Assembly (NCBI GenBank): GCA_963838035.1
Contig: CAWIPM010000002.1
Location: 310,001 to 374,000 of the forward strand
Length of the DNA stretch: 64,000 nucleotides
From: CAVVNN01 sp963838035
GTDB taxonomy: Bacteria; Actinomycetota; Thermoleophilia; Solirubrobacterales; 70-9
Direction of reading: 5' to 3'
Positions 43,045-52,071 of this stretch are shown piece after piece. The notes below the pieces were generated by a model. The model ran no database searches. It was not told the origin of the DNA and saw only the letters and a list, made by a program, of their open reading frames with translations. Position numbers and translations under genes: made by a program. Positions within the stretch are counted from its first letter, which is position 1. Each line of letters starts with the position of its first letter.

Positions 43045-43995
43045 TCAGCCGTAGGTGGTCTTGCAGTCCTGCGCGGAGGAGGGTTCGCGAGTTGCATCGC
43101 CAGCGAAGGAGGCAGAGACGGTCCAGGTTCCGGACTGCGTGGGATCGGGAGTGTGGCTCGCCGTCCATTTGCCGCCCGCGTCTGTGCTGGTGTTGACGAC
43201 CGACGATGGGATCCCCGGGAAGGAGAATGTGACTTTGATCGGGGATCCAGCTTGTGCGGGCGTCAGCGTCCCGCCTACCTCAATCGGCTTTGAGCCGGCT
43301 ACGTTCACGGGGCAGCTGTCGATCGTCAGGGTGGACGAGACCTGTCCGCCCGTCGGCGCCGGTGTTGGTGATGGAGCGGGTGTAGGCGAGGGCATTTGCG
43401 GCACCCGGCGAGGCACTTCGAAGGGGCTCTGTGCGAGCGTGAGGGAGGGAGGCAGCAAGCCGTGCTTGAGGGCGCGATGGAACCGGACCGCCTCCTTGGT
43501 GAAATCAAGTCTGAACTTACCGATCTGTTTGGAGTGATCGATCCGGAAGACGGGCCGAGCGGCCTTCAGCACGCCATTGGTGGCAGTTAGCGCAGCGAGG
43601 ATGGTTTTCCGCCGCTCCTTGGCTTCGCGCTTCATCTTCCAGTGGATGAGCTTGCCCAGGTCCATGCCCAGCAGTCGGTCCTGCTCCTTTTGGGAGTCAA
43701 AGGCGCCGGCGGATTGCAGCTGAAGCCGGGCGAGATCGATTTCCAGTTTCACACCGGCCGGGCGGGTCAGCGCCTTGAGCAGTCCTAGGCACGGGCGTTT
43801 GAGGCAGGGAGGTGGGTTAGAGGCGCGCCGCAAAGCGACGTGCAGAGTGGTGCTGAGTTTGCGGAGGCGCTTGCCGAGGGTGCTCACTTCGAGCTTGGCG
43901 AAGTGGGCACGTGCCAGGGCGGACACCGGAGAGGTTGGTTGGGGAGCCTGCACCGATACCGGCGGCGGCACCAGGGAATGGGGGGCAGCGGACAC
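43045..43995 (-). CDS. Helical region plus Ig-like domain (3' half of a split gene)
   Basis: A 316-residue frame. It begins with a Pro/Val-rich linker (SLVPPPVSVQAPQPTSP), continues as a basic helical region (about 25-170), a Pro-Thr linker (SPTPAPSPTPAPT) and a C-terminal Ig-like beta domain (TLTPAQAGSPIKVTFSFPG ... TWTVSASFAGD). It has no signal peptide. It overlaps the metalloprotease frame (43884-45008) in the -1 frame, and its linker looks native while the protease frame turns into Arg/Pro/Cys-rich nonsense there. Most likely it is the C-terminal half of one secreted protein. Confidence 0.6.
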   Translation of the reverse strand: MSAAPHSLVPPPVSVQAPQPTSPVSALARAHFAKLEVSTLGKRLRKLSTTLHVALRRASNPPPCLKRPCLGLLKALTRPAGVKLEIDLARLQLQSAGAFDSQKEQDRLLGMDLGKLIHWKMKREAKERRKTILAALTATNGVLKAARPVFRIDHSKQIGKFRLDFTKEAVRFHRALKHGLLPPSLTLAQSPFEVPRRVPQMPSPTPAPSPTPAPTGGQVSSTLTIDSCPVNVAGSKPIEVGGTLTPAQAGSPIKVTFSFPGIPSSVVNTSTDAGGKWTASHTPDPTQSGTWTVSASFAGDATREPSSAQDCKTTYG

Positions 43996-45008
43996 CCCAT
44001 CGCGGCTTTGAACTCCGCGAAGGAATGGATCGTGCCCGGGTTGTTGCGCAGCACTTCAACCATCAATTTGCGCTCACCGTTGGCGCAGTTGTTGGCCAGG
44101 TCGGTGAGGGCGGCTGCCACGTTGCCCTCGGTTTCCATATCGCCAGGACGGCCGCAGTCGGGCGCCGGCGAGAAGTCCTGCGCCCAGTACTCGGCCCAGC
44201 CCTCGTTGAAGGCGAAGCCTTCGTTGGTGTGGTTGCAGATTTCGTGTGTCTGGAGATAGTTGTGAGCGATGACGTCGCCGAGGAAGTGACCGAGGTCGCC
44301 GTCGTAGCCGGCGCGCAGCACGTGCCCGAACTCGTGCCAGGTAATCGAGTCATCGCCACCGCCGCGGTAACCGACGGGGAAGCCTCCTGGCCACCAGATC
44401 GAGGTATCGGGCGAGTAGGGCACCCCGGCGCTCGGCGCGTCGGCGTCGATCTCGACGCCGTGGGACGGCAGTTCCGTGCCTACTTCATGGATAAAGGCAT
44501 CGTTGGCCGCGTGCACGCCCGCCCAAATCGCGCACTTCGGTGAGTGACCCGTGTTGTAGAACATGATCCCGCCGAAGTTCCAAGCGGCCCGGTTGTTGGG
44601 CTTCCCTTCGGTGTCCTTCGACCAGTCGTTGATCCCCCAGAAGTCCTTCAGGTGGACGTGGCGGACGTCGCGCAGCGCCATCCTTATGAAGTAGTTGTCG
44701 TCGTCGGTCGGCGACTGCATGTTGAACCTACCGTCCGAGGTCGTGTAGCCGTGTTTGACCTGCGACCCGGAAATCTCGACCGGCAGCCAGTCCCAGCCGC
44801 GCTTCCACAGCTCCACGTTCATGCCGCCGAGGGGCTCGGGGACGCCCCGGTTGTCGCAGAGGAACTGTCCCTTGTAGAGAGTGTGTTGCCCCCCTGCAGC
44901 CGCGCTGGGAAGCACTGCGCAAATCGCCAGCAGAACGATGATCACCGAGGTGCCAGCTAGCCGCTTCCCCATTGAAGCGACGCTAGCAACCAAATCTCCC
45001 ATTGACAA
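43884..45008 (-). CDS. Secreted HExxH metalloprotease-like protein (5' half of a split gene)
   Basis: A signal peptide (GKRLAGTSVIIVLLAICAVLPSAAA, ATG at 45008 or 44972) is followed by a beta-sandwich-like region, then a zinc-protease motif SITWHEFGHVLRAGYDGD. A downstream Glu motif NEGWAEYWAQD gives the HExxH...E ligand set of gluzincins. The family sense is lost after KAAMGCPLPPIP (near 43990). The -1 frame continues with a proper linker and Ig domain, so the gene carries a frameshift near the GGGG run at 43989-43992. Length fits a cell-surface protease if joined. Confidence 0.65.
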   Translation of the reverse strand: MSMGDLVASVASMGKRLAGTSVIIVLLAICAVLPSAAAGGQHTLYKGQFLCDNRGVPEPLGGMNVELWKRGWDWLPVEISGSQVKHGYTTSDGRFNMQSPTDDDNYFIRMALRDVRHVHLKDFWGINDWSKDTEGKPNNRAAWNFGGIMFYNTGHSPKCAIWAGVHAANDAFIHEVGTELPSHGVEIDADAPSAGVPYSPDTSIWWPGGFPVGYRGGGDDSITWHEFGHVLRAGYDGDLGHFLGDVIAHNYLQTHEICNHTNEGFAFNEGWAEYWAQDFSPAPDCGRPGDMETEGNVAAALTDLANNCANGERKLMVEVLRNNPGTIHSFAEFKAAMGCPLPPIPWCRRRYRCRLPNQPLRCPPWHVPTSPSSK

Positions 45009-45197
45009 GTAGATTAGCCGGATGCTCTCCCTGGGGCGGATTCAGCAGCTCGTCCGAGCCGGTCCTGTGCGACGAGGTTGGCCTTTAGAAGCTCGGTGAG
45101 CTGGCGTCTGCCCCCATTTTCCGGCTAGTAGACCCGCCCGAAATTACGTTCAGGCAGATCGGCAGGATCTCGGCAGCGGGCAACGGACCTCACCGCA

Positions 45198-45795
45198 GTG
45201 GCCCGCAAGATCGAGATCAAGCTGAGTGAGGAGGAGCGCGGCGAGCTGGAGCGCCTCGCTCGCTCGGAGACCCGCCCCTTCCGCGAGGTCCAGCGAGCCC
45301 GGATGATCCTCTTCTCCGCGGCCGGTGAGACCGACGGGTGGATCGCCGAGCGCCTGGACTGCACCCCGGAGTCCGTCGGCAAGTGGCGACGAAGATTCGG
45401 CGCCCAGCGGCTCGAGGGACTCACCGATCTGAAGCGCGCGGGGCGCCCGCGCCGTTTCCCCCCCGGAGCAGGTCGCCGAGGTCAAGGCGATCGCCTGCGA
45501 GCTGCCGGCCACCCACGGCCGGCCGCTCGGCCGCTTCACGCGTACTGAGCTGCACCGGCTGGTGATCGAGCGCGGCGTCACCGAGGCCTCGGCGACGACG
45601 ATCTGGCGCTGGCTGCACGACGCGGCGATCAAGCCCTGGCAGGTGCGCTCCTGGCTCTTTCCCCGCAACCCCGACTTCGCCGCCAAGGCCGCGCCGGTGC
45701 TCGACCTCTATCAGCGTCGCTTCGAGGGCAAGCGTCTGCGCCCCGACGAGTACGTGATCTCCGCCGATGAGAAGTCCCAGTTGCAGGCGCTGGGC
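45198..45795 (+). mobile_element. IS630-family transposase remnant
   Basis: The N-terminal part (45198-45460) has the winged-helix region RPFREVQRARMILFSAAG ... WIAERLDCTPESVGKWRRRF. A one-base excess in a C7 run at 45458-45464 shifts the frame. The continuation (EVKAIACELPATHGRP ... ATTIWRWLHDAAIKPWQVRSW ... YVISADEKSQLQAL) runs to about 45795, where it stops at the first catalytic Asp region. The rest of the DDE domain and the right end are missing and the flanking gene is truncated there. Inactive. Confidence 0.8.
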
Positions 45796-45799
45796 TTTG

Positions 45800-46481
45800 T
45801 TGACCACTGGGCACAGCGATTCGTAGATGTTGCCGCTGCTGGCGCCCACCGCCCCGCCCGTGATCGCCTTGGTTGCCGGGAACACTTCCATGTTGCAGTC
45901 GGACGGATCGCAGTAGTCGCCGGTGTGGCCGAGTACCTCCCCAGAGAACGCGGCGCAGAATTCGCTCTGGGCGTTTTCCACCGCTTCCCTCACCCCGCCC
46001 GCGCCGGTCAGCGCGCCGCCGACCAGTTGTTCGAAGGCGGCGGTGACGATCCAGTCGGCGGCCTGTTCCATGAACTTCTGCATCGCCGCTTCGGCGACGC
46101 TGGGGTCGGCCCCGTGGGTGATCTGGGTGATCAGCGCGTCGACGTCGAAGCCGAGCGCGAAGCTCTGCTTGCCGAGACTCTGTTCGACTGTCACCGCGTA
46201 GCCGTCGACTTTGCCGGTCGCGGTGATCGAGCCGAGGGTGATCGCTTCACCTTTGTAGGTGGCTTCGACCGTCGCGCTCAGCGCGCCTTCCACGCATTTC
46301 TTGGTTTCGGCGCTGATCTTATTGCTGTTGGAATCGAGGCTCAGGACGTATTCGCAGCCCGCCACGTTGCCGCTGTATTTGTAAGACGCCGGGCATTTCG
46401 GCACCGAGTGCCGTGCCGGGAAGCAGGGCCCGCGATCAGCCCCGCGCCCACAGCGGCTACTGCAAGCGCCCTCAGCCCCAC
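45800..46481 (-). pseudogene. Broken secreted protein gene, cut by the IS630 remnant
   Basis: A signal-peptide-like start (GTG at 46481, VGLRALAVAAVGAGLIAGPA) is in one frame. The mature part (PKCPASYKYSGNVAGCEYVLSLDSN ... NMEVFPATKA) is in another, so a frameshift lies near 46425-46435. The 3' end runs into the IS630 fragment at about 45795. Cysteine-containing extracellular protein, function unknown. Confidence 0.6.
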
Positions 46482-46664
46482 AACCTGGCATCCGCTCGAT
46501 CGAAGACACCCCGATTACTCTAGTTCACCCCAGTCGAGATCCAACCGCACCTGCGTCTCCACGCTCCTTCCCGCCATCTGGTCCGGCTCACCCGAGCCCG
46601 AACGGAAGGCGTCGCATTGCTCATCAGCTGCGAGTATGTTCGGAATTGGCATCGGTGATTAGCG

Positions 46665-48136
46665 ATGAGTCAAAGACGGACAAGCCCCACACGGACGGCC
46701 GGCCTTCTCGCCCTTCTCGCAGTACTCCTCGCGCTGGCGATCCCGGCGAGCGCATCGGCCTACGTCTACTGGACGAGTATTCGCACGGGCACGATCGGTC
46801 GCGCGAACCTCGACGGCACATCGCCCAACCAGAGCTTCATCACCGGCGCCGACCACCCCTTCGGCGTCGCCGTCGACGGCTCGTACGTTTACTGGGTGAA
46901 CGCCTTCTCGAACGCGATCGGGCGCTCGAACCTTGACGGCACATCGGCGAACCAGGACTTCATCGGCGCCGCAGATCCTTGGGGCGTCGCCGTCGACGGC
47001 TCGCACGTCTACTGGACCACAACCGATATCAACACGATCGGCCGAGCGGACCTAGACGGCAGCAACGCCGACGACGTCTTCATCACCGGAGCCAGCGGTC
47101 CCGCGGGCGTCTCCGTCGACGGCTCGCACGTCTACTGGACGAACCAAAAAGACGGCACGATCGGGGGCGCCAATGAAAGGAGCTCGGTCGAGAGACACCG
47201 CTGCAGCCAGCCAGGTAGATGGCTCGCACGTCTACTGGACGAACTGGAACCTCGGCTCCATCGGCACCGGCACGATTGGCCGCGCCGACCTCAACGGGAG
47301 CTCGGTCGACCAGAGCTTCATCACCGGAGCCAGCGATCCACAGGGCGTCGCCGTCGACGGCTCGCACGTCTACTGGACGAACGGCTCTGGCAAAGGGTTT
47401 TCTGTCGGCCGCTCGAACCTCGACGGCACATCGGTCGACCAGACCTTCATCTCGCTCGCGAGTCCAGCCGAGGGAATCGCCGTCGACTCCTTCCCCCACC
47501 CGACGACGACGACTGTGGAGTGCAAGCCGGGTAATCCTCAGCTCTCTGCCCGGAAAGGCGACGTGCACCGCGACCGTCACCGACAACAGCGGGCTTGAGG
47601 CTCCGGGTGGGGAGGTCTCCTTCGCCTCGAGTGGCGCTGGCTCGTTCGGGGGCGGCGTTTCGGTCTGCGGCCTGGCCCCCATCAGCGGCTCACAGGCGGC
47701 GTGCCAGGTCAGCTACGCGCCCGCGAAAGCAGGCAGCCAGGTGATCACCGCCTTCTATCTCGGTGCGCTCAAGCACGCCTCGAGCAGCGGCACCGGTAAG
47801 GTCAACGTGGCCATCAACCTCTTCAACTTCGGGCTTCGCCGGCACCTGTTGCGGATCCCGGCCGATTTGACCGTCTACCTGCCCGGCCCCGGGGATCTGC
47901 GTCTGTTTGGTCACGGCCTGAAGAGGGAGTCGTTGGTGGTGGGCAGTGGTGCAAAGGCCAGGCTGTCGCTGAAGGCGCGGCTGCCGCTGAAGGCGCGGTT
48001 GCCGCTGAAGCTGAAGGGTAAGAAGAGGCGCAAGCTGCGGCGGACCGGCAAGGTCGAGGTCAAACCCCACGTCACCTACACCCCGACCGGCGGCAAGCCG
48101 AAGACGAAGTCGGTGAAGCTGACGCTCGAGCGCTAG
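46665..48136 (+). pseudogene. YWTD-like propeller protein with two frameshifts
   Basis: It starts with a signal peptide (GLLALLAVLLALAIPASASA) and then repeats of about 42 residues with the core VDGSHVYWTN...IGRANLDG, similar to low-density-lipoprotein-receptor YWTD propeller blades. The frame breaks between 47170 and 47215, resumes one frame over to about 47545, then breaks again. The third segment (TCTATVTDNSG ... to 48136) is an Ig-like domain with a basic RLPLKA-repeat tail. No single frame encodes the whole protein. Confidence 0.72.
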
Positions 48137-48353
48137 TTCTTCGTCCGCGAGTCAAGGTGGGCCCAGGGGCACGGGGTAGCGAGCCGGCTGTGCCGGCCGC
48201 AAACTCCGGGAAGAGGCTGGCCCGAGCCGGCGGGCCGATCGGCAGACTGATCAGGCGCCGTCGTGCGGCAGGTTCTTCTTTGCGCCGTAGGAGTGGCCGG
48301 CGCGGGCGGGCGGCAAACTAGGTTGCGCCCTCGCGGGGCATAGCTGTAACGCC

Positions 48354-48541
48354 GTCACCGCCCGCGCACGTGCCGAGCTGACTCTCGCACGACAGAGATC
48401 TACCTGGGCAACCAGACTCCGGACGAGTTGAAAGCCGCTGTTGAGGGCTTCACGTTCGGCGTCGTTGCCAAACATATGTTCCTATCCACCAAAAGGGTGC
48501 TCGCAAAGCCAGAGGCGCCTACCGGAGTCGAACCGGTGTAA
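48354..48541 (+). other. Possible C-terminal scrap of a tyrosine recombinase
   Basis: A short open stretch reads SRTTEIYLGNQTPDELKAAV and runs to a stop inside the tRNA copy. A TTxxY pattern next to an att-like repeat is what the end of a tyrosine integrase would look like, but there is too little to be sure, and no start or catalytic Arg/His boxes are present. Confidence 0.2.
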
Positions 48542-48557
48542 ACGGCTTTGCAGGCCG
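48511..48557 (-). repeat. Perfect 47-bp copy of tRNA-Cys 3' part (att site)
   Basis: Identical base for base to 60395-60441: the two bases beyond the tRNA, the acceptor 3' strand, T-arm and anticodon loop. Same orientation as the intact gene. This is the classic product of site-specific integration into a tRNA 3' end; the segment 48511-60441 is flanked by the two copies. Confidence 0.85.
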
Positions 48558-48603
48558 GTGATTTGGGTCATTTTTTGGTTTGTTCAAGCCATTGTTTGCT
48601 CCC

Positions 48604-48625
48604 GTGCACCAGTCTGTGCACCAGT
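48604..48625. repeat. Paired GTGCACCAGT repeats, left set
   Basis: Two copies of a 10-mer (48604-48613, 48616-48625) spaced by 2 nt. The same pair occurs at 60269-60289, just inside the other end of the segment flanked by tRNA-Cys copies. Could be recombinase arm sites. Confidence 0.6.
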
Positions 48626-48676
48626 GACGCCAGCGTCGTGCCACATCACTTGGACCGACGGAGGGGCCCCGGCCGC

Positions 48677-49561
48677 TTGCAGAACGCGGTCAGCCTCAAC
48701 AGGGCGATGGTTAACGCCTCGCGGGCGGTGGGACCGGCGATCGCCGGCGGTTTGATCGCCACCGTCGGGGTCGGGATCTGCTTCCTGGTCAATGCCGCGA
48801 GCTTCCTCGCCGTCCTGGTCGCGCTCGCGCTGATGCGAATCGACGAGTTGCGCCCAGGCGAGCGGGTGCCGCGCCGGCCGGGACAGCTGCGAGCCGGGTT
48901 TCGCTACGTCCGGCGGACGGTGGGCCTGCTGGTGCCGCTGCTGATGATGGCGCTGATCGGCACCCTCGCCTACGAGTTTCAGGTGGTGCTGCCGCTCTTC
49001 GCCCGCGTCACCCTTCACGGAGGCGCGGAGACCTTCGGCTTCATGACCGCGGCGATGGGGTTCGGCGCGATCGGGGGTGGCCTCTATGTTGCCTCGCGCG
49101 AATCGACCGGCCTGCTTCCGCTGACGTTCGCCGCGGCTGGCTTCGGCGTGACGATCTTCGCCGCCGCACTGGCTCAATCTCTCCCTGTGGAGCTGGTCGC
49201 ACTGGTAATCGCCGGCTTTGCCAGCACCTCCTTCCTCGCGACCGGCAACAGCACCTTGCAGCTGACCAGCGACGCCAGCTACCGCGGCCGCGTGATGGCG
49301 CTCTGGTCGGTCACCTTCCTCGGCAGCACCCCGATCGGCGGTCCGATCGTCGGCGCCGTCAGCGAGCACCTGGGACCACGCGCCGGCCTCGCGCTTGGCG
49401 GCGTCGCCTGCCTGGCGGCCGCCGCACTTGGCGCCGTAGCGCTGCGGCGGATGGCGCCCTCGGAGCGCTTCGCGCCGCGCCCTCCCGACACCGCGACGCT
49501 GGTGTTGCCTGTGGGGGTCGCAGAGCCGCCGACCGTGGAGACGGAACTGCCCGATCTGTGA
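48677..49561 (+). pseudogene. MFS transporter lacking its N-terminal third
   Basis: The protein matches the major facilitator family of EntS-like exporters only from the central LQNAVSLNRAMVNASRAVGPAIAGGLIA motif onward (helices about 5-12), ending normally at 49561. The first about 150 residues are missing. The sequence before 48677 is unrelated and leads to the tRNA-Cys junction. It has no good start codon in frame near the break. Probably a non-functional remnant cut by the integration or rearrangement. Confidence 0.75.
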
Positions 49562-49688
49562 ACGTCGCCCGCGACGGGCAGGCTCGGTTCGCAGTCGGAT
49601 GGCCCTTGGCAGACCGATGCCGAAGGCACGCCCTCGGGGGGAACGGCGAAGCTGTCGCGATCGGCGGCAGGAAGCGCCTCGCGCCGCG

Positions 49689-50222
49689 TCAGGAGGCCGC
49701 CCGCAGGGCGCTGCGCAGGCTGGCCTCCGTCTGCGGACCCCGCAGGGTTCTCACTATCCGGCCACGGGAATCGAGGATGAAGGTCGTCGGCAGGCCGACC
49801 ACGCCGTAGCGTTCCCCAACCGCCCCGCTCGAATCTCGCAGGACCGGAAAGCTCCAGCCGTACTCGCGCAGGAACGAGCGGGCGCTGGCGAGCCCGTCGC
49901 TCCAGTCGACGCCGACCAGCTGCGCCCGCCCGCCGAGCGATCGGGCAAGCCGCTCGAGCTGGGGAGCCTCCTGCCGGCAGGGCTCGCACCAGCTTGCCCA
50001 GAAGTTGATCGCGGCCGGCTTTCCACGCAGATCGGCCACGGTCGCCCTGGGAGAGACGAGAACGGCGCTCGGCAGCCTCGGAGCGGGCCGGTTCGCATCG
50101 CCGCTGCCGCCGCTCAGTAGCTCAGCAGCGACGAGGGCGACAACCAGGGCCGCGGCACCGAACAGACCACGCTTCCTGCGGACAAGGTCTCTCATGCGCG
50201 CCCGCTCATCGAGGGGCCCCAT
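49689..50222 (-). CDS. TlpA-like membrane-anchored thioredoxin
   Basis: A 177-residue extracytoplasmic thiol reductase. An N-terminal anchor (LFGAAALVVALVAAELL, about 20-36) is followed by a thioredoxin fold with WASWCEPC (C79, C82) and the cis-proline loop GLPTT. It is last in the sco-ctaG-dsbA-tlpA run, 9 bp after the DsbA-like gene. TlpA proteins reduce Sco1 and the CuA site of cytochrome oxidase, which fits this context. Confidence 0.88.
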   Translation of the reverse strand: MGPLDERARMRDLVRRKRGLFGAAALVVALVAAELLSGGSGDANRPAPRLPSAVLVSPRATVADLRGKPAAINFWASWCEPCRQEAPQLERLARSLGGRAQLVGVDWSDGLASARSFLREYGWSFPVLRDSSGAVGERYGVVGLPTTFILDSRGRIVRTLRGPQTEASLRSALRAAS

Positions 50223-50231
50223 GCGCCTGTC

Positions 50232-50996
50232 TCAACCCGCTTCGCGGATCGCCGCTTCAAGCGCTTCGGCGGAGCCCGGTGTGCCCAGCGTCTTCAGGCC
50301 CTTCGTGTGCGGGCCTTCGACCGCGAAGGACGGCGTGCCGGTGAAACCGAGCCTTTCCGCCTGGGCGGTCGCGCTCGACACCCTTTCCTTGATGTGCTTG
50401 CTCTTGCGGTCCGTGTTCCACTTGGCGAGGTTCCTGACCCCGGCGCCCTTGGCGATCGAGGTCAGGAAGGGATCGGTGACGTAGCCGGAGCCCTCCGGGC
50501 CCTGGTTGCGGTAGAAGAGCTCGATGAAGTTCCAGCCCCGGCCCTGCTTGCCGGCGGCGAGGGCCGCGGCCCCCGCAGGCGGAGACTGCGTGCCGATGAT
50601 CGTGAAGTTGCGGAATTCGATCCTGGCCGTGCCGCTGCGAACCGGGCCTGCGATGAGCTGTGGCAGCACCTGTTCGGAGTACTCCTTGCAGATCGGGCAC
50701 TGAAGATCGCCGTACTCATAGAGGCTGACCTTGGCCTTCGGGTCGCCGAGCATCGCGCCTTCCTGCGGGATGCCCTTCAGCAGGCTGTCCACCTGGCCGA
50801 CTTCCACGAGGTTCGTGCTCCCTCCGGTGCCCTGGTTCTGGCTGACCACGATCGCCACCACCACCGCGATGACCACCACGAAGGCGGCGGCGGCGGCGAG
50901 CTTTAGGAGGCGCTGGCGCCTCTCCTGCCCCTCGGCCTCGCTTTCTTCGCGCAGCCGCTGCTCACGGCGTTCCTCTCGAGCCTTCCCTCCGCTCAC
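50232..50996 (-). CDS. DsbA-like membrane-anchored thiol-disulfide protein
   Basis: A 254-residue protein from GTG at 50996. A charged cytoplasmic N-terminus is followed by one helix (LAAAAAFVVVIAVVVAIVVS, about 33-52), then a DsbA/DsbG-type thioredoxin domain with CPIC at 100-103 and the cis-Pro region FTGTPSFAVEG. It probably oxidises or isomerises disulfides of exported proteins, here perhaps of oxidase subunits. No VKOR or DsbB partner is visible next to it. Confidence 0.88.
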   Translation of the reverse strand: MSGGKAREERREQRLREESEAEGQERRQRLLKLAAAAAFVVVIAVVVAIVVSQNQGTGGSTNLVEVGQVDSLLKGIPQEGAMLGDPKAKVSLYEYGDLQCPICKEYSEQVLPQLIAGPVRSGTARIEFRNFTIIGTQSPPAGAAALAAGKQGRGWNFIELFYRNQGPEGSGYVTDPFLTSIAKGAGVRNLAKWNTDRKSKHIKERVSSATAQAERLGFTGTPSFAVEGPHTKGLKTLGTPGSAEALEAAIREAG

Positions 50997-51061
50997 ACGA
51001 GCCTCCCGACGTCGCTGATCATTCGAGCGGCATTCAATCCGAAAAGCACGATCATCGGCAA
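50993..51061 (-). CDS. Possible 22-residue ORF coupled to the DsbA-like gene
   Basis: A TTG at 51061 lies 6 nt after an exact AGGAG (51072-51068), and the frame ends in a TGA that overlaps the GTG of the next gene as GTGA. The peptide (PMIVLFGLNAARMISDVGRL) has no known match. It may be a coupling leader. Only the SD site and overlap support it. Confidence 0.3.
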   Translation of the reverse strand: MPMIVLFGLNAARMISDVGRLV

Positions 51062-51098
51062 GGTGCTCTCCTGGCGCCACTCGATCTCCGCAGGGCAC

Positions 51099-52019
51099 TC
51101 ACCTCGCTTGACTCGGGCCCAGGTTCTCGGCTCCCCCTCGACGAGACAACAGGCGCCTGCGCAGCTCGCCCCCCCGCCCCGCGGCCACCGCACGGCTGGC
51201 GCGCTGCGCATCCAGGGCGATACCGCGCTCGCGCGCGAGGTCGAGCAGCTCCTGGCGCTCGGTGTCCTCCCTCGCCCAGCGCAGCACCAGCCAGGCAAGG
51301 ATGCCCAGCATCATCACCACGCTCTGGATCATGAGCACGACGCCGGCGACGCTCTGGTCGGTGATCGGGGCGATCCCGTGCGCCCGGTCGCTGGCGATAT
51401 AGATCGGGTAGAGCACCGTGCCCGACCACATCAGGATGTTTGCCAGGCCCATGCTGGAGAAGTGGATCGCGCCCGCGTAGACAGCCCGGGCGCCGTTGCC
51501 GAACCACTCGGGCTTCGGGAAGGGCCCGAGCAGCGCCAGCCACATGCCGACTCCGGCTGCGATGAAGCACGAATGCTCGAGGAGGTGGATCACTTCGTGT
51601 TCCTCGGCCGCCTGGTAGAGGGGCGGCAGGTGCCACCCGTACATGACCACGAGCCACACGGCGACGGCCACCGCGGGGTGCATCAGGATCTGGAGGTGCT
51701 TGACTCCCGGCTTGGAGAGGATCGGCGCCAGGACCGGGCCGGTGAGGCCGATCGCCAGCAGCAGCGCGGACTCGTCGAGGAGGATCGTGTGCTGGATCAT
51801 GTGGCCGAAGGCGAAGTCGTCGGCCAGGTGGTCGACCGGGCCCACTGTGGCGATCACGATCAACGCCATGCCGCAGGCGAAGCTCGCCTGGCGCGCCGCG
51901 CTCGGCTGGCGACCCTGCTCGCGCAGGTGGCCGACCCGCACGAAGTAGGCGACGCCGATCAGCAGCGGCAGCGTGATCGAGGTGACGGTGCTCCAGTCGA
52001 GCGTCAGGTCGAGACTCAT
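51099..52019 (-). CDS. ctaG: CtaG (caa3-type) cytochrome c oxidase assembly protein
   Basis: A 306-residue membrane protein with about seven helices and conserved histidines in FGHMIQHTILLD, MYGWHLPPLY and IHLLEHSCFIAAG, the pattern of the CtaG_Caa3 family needed for copper insertion into heme-copper oxidase. It follows sco by 52 bp and precedes the thioredoxin-like genes, making a coherent copper-site assembly operon. No oxidase subunit is in the window. Confidence 0.9.
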   Translation of the reverse strand: MSLDLTLDWSTVTSITLPLLIGVAYFVRVGHLREQGRQPSAARQASFACGMALIVIATVGPVDHLADDFAFGHMIQHTILLDESALLLAIGLTGPVLAPILSKPGVKHLQILMHPAVAVAVWLVVMYGWHLPPLYQAAEEHEVIHLLEHSCFIAAGVGMWLALLGPFPKPEWFGNGARAVYAGAIHFSSMGLANILMWSGTVLYPIYIASDRAHGIAPITDQSVAGVVLMIQSVVMMLGILAWLVLRWAREDTERQELLDLARERGIALDAQRASRAVAAGRGGELRRRLLSRRGGAENLGPSQAR

Positions 52020-52071
52020 CGAAGCCCTGTTCTAGCAGGCAGATGTAGGCGGGCAGGCCGGCCTGCGTCTC

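Larger units (their letters stand above)
48137..48676. other. Gene-free stretch at the second island junction
   Basis: No intact gene. It contains a possible integrase end (48354-48541), the perfect tRNA-Cys copy (48511-48557), a T-rich flank, paired GTGCACCAGT repeats (48604-48625), and unmatched sequence up to the point (about 48677) where similarity to an MFS transporter begins in mid-gene. Confidence 0.6.

Noticed and set aside
45150..45686. A minus-strand frame over the IS630 remnant
   Set aside because: Antisense to clear transposase sequence.
47950..48020. Tandem near-repeats
   Set aside because: They encode the RLPLKA-type tail of the broken YWTD protein; no mobile or CRISPR character.
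48584..49369. A 261-codon minus-strand frame over the MFS remnant
   Set aside because: Antisense shadow rich in His/Gln/Arg with no domain.
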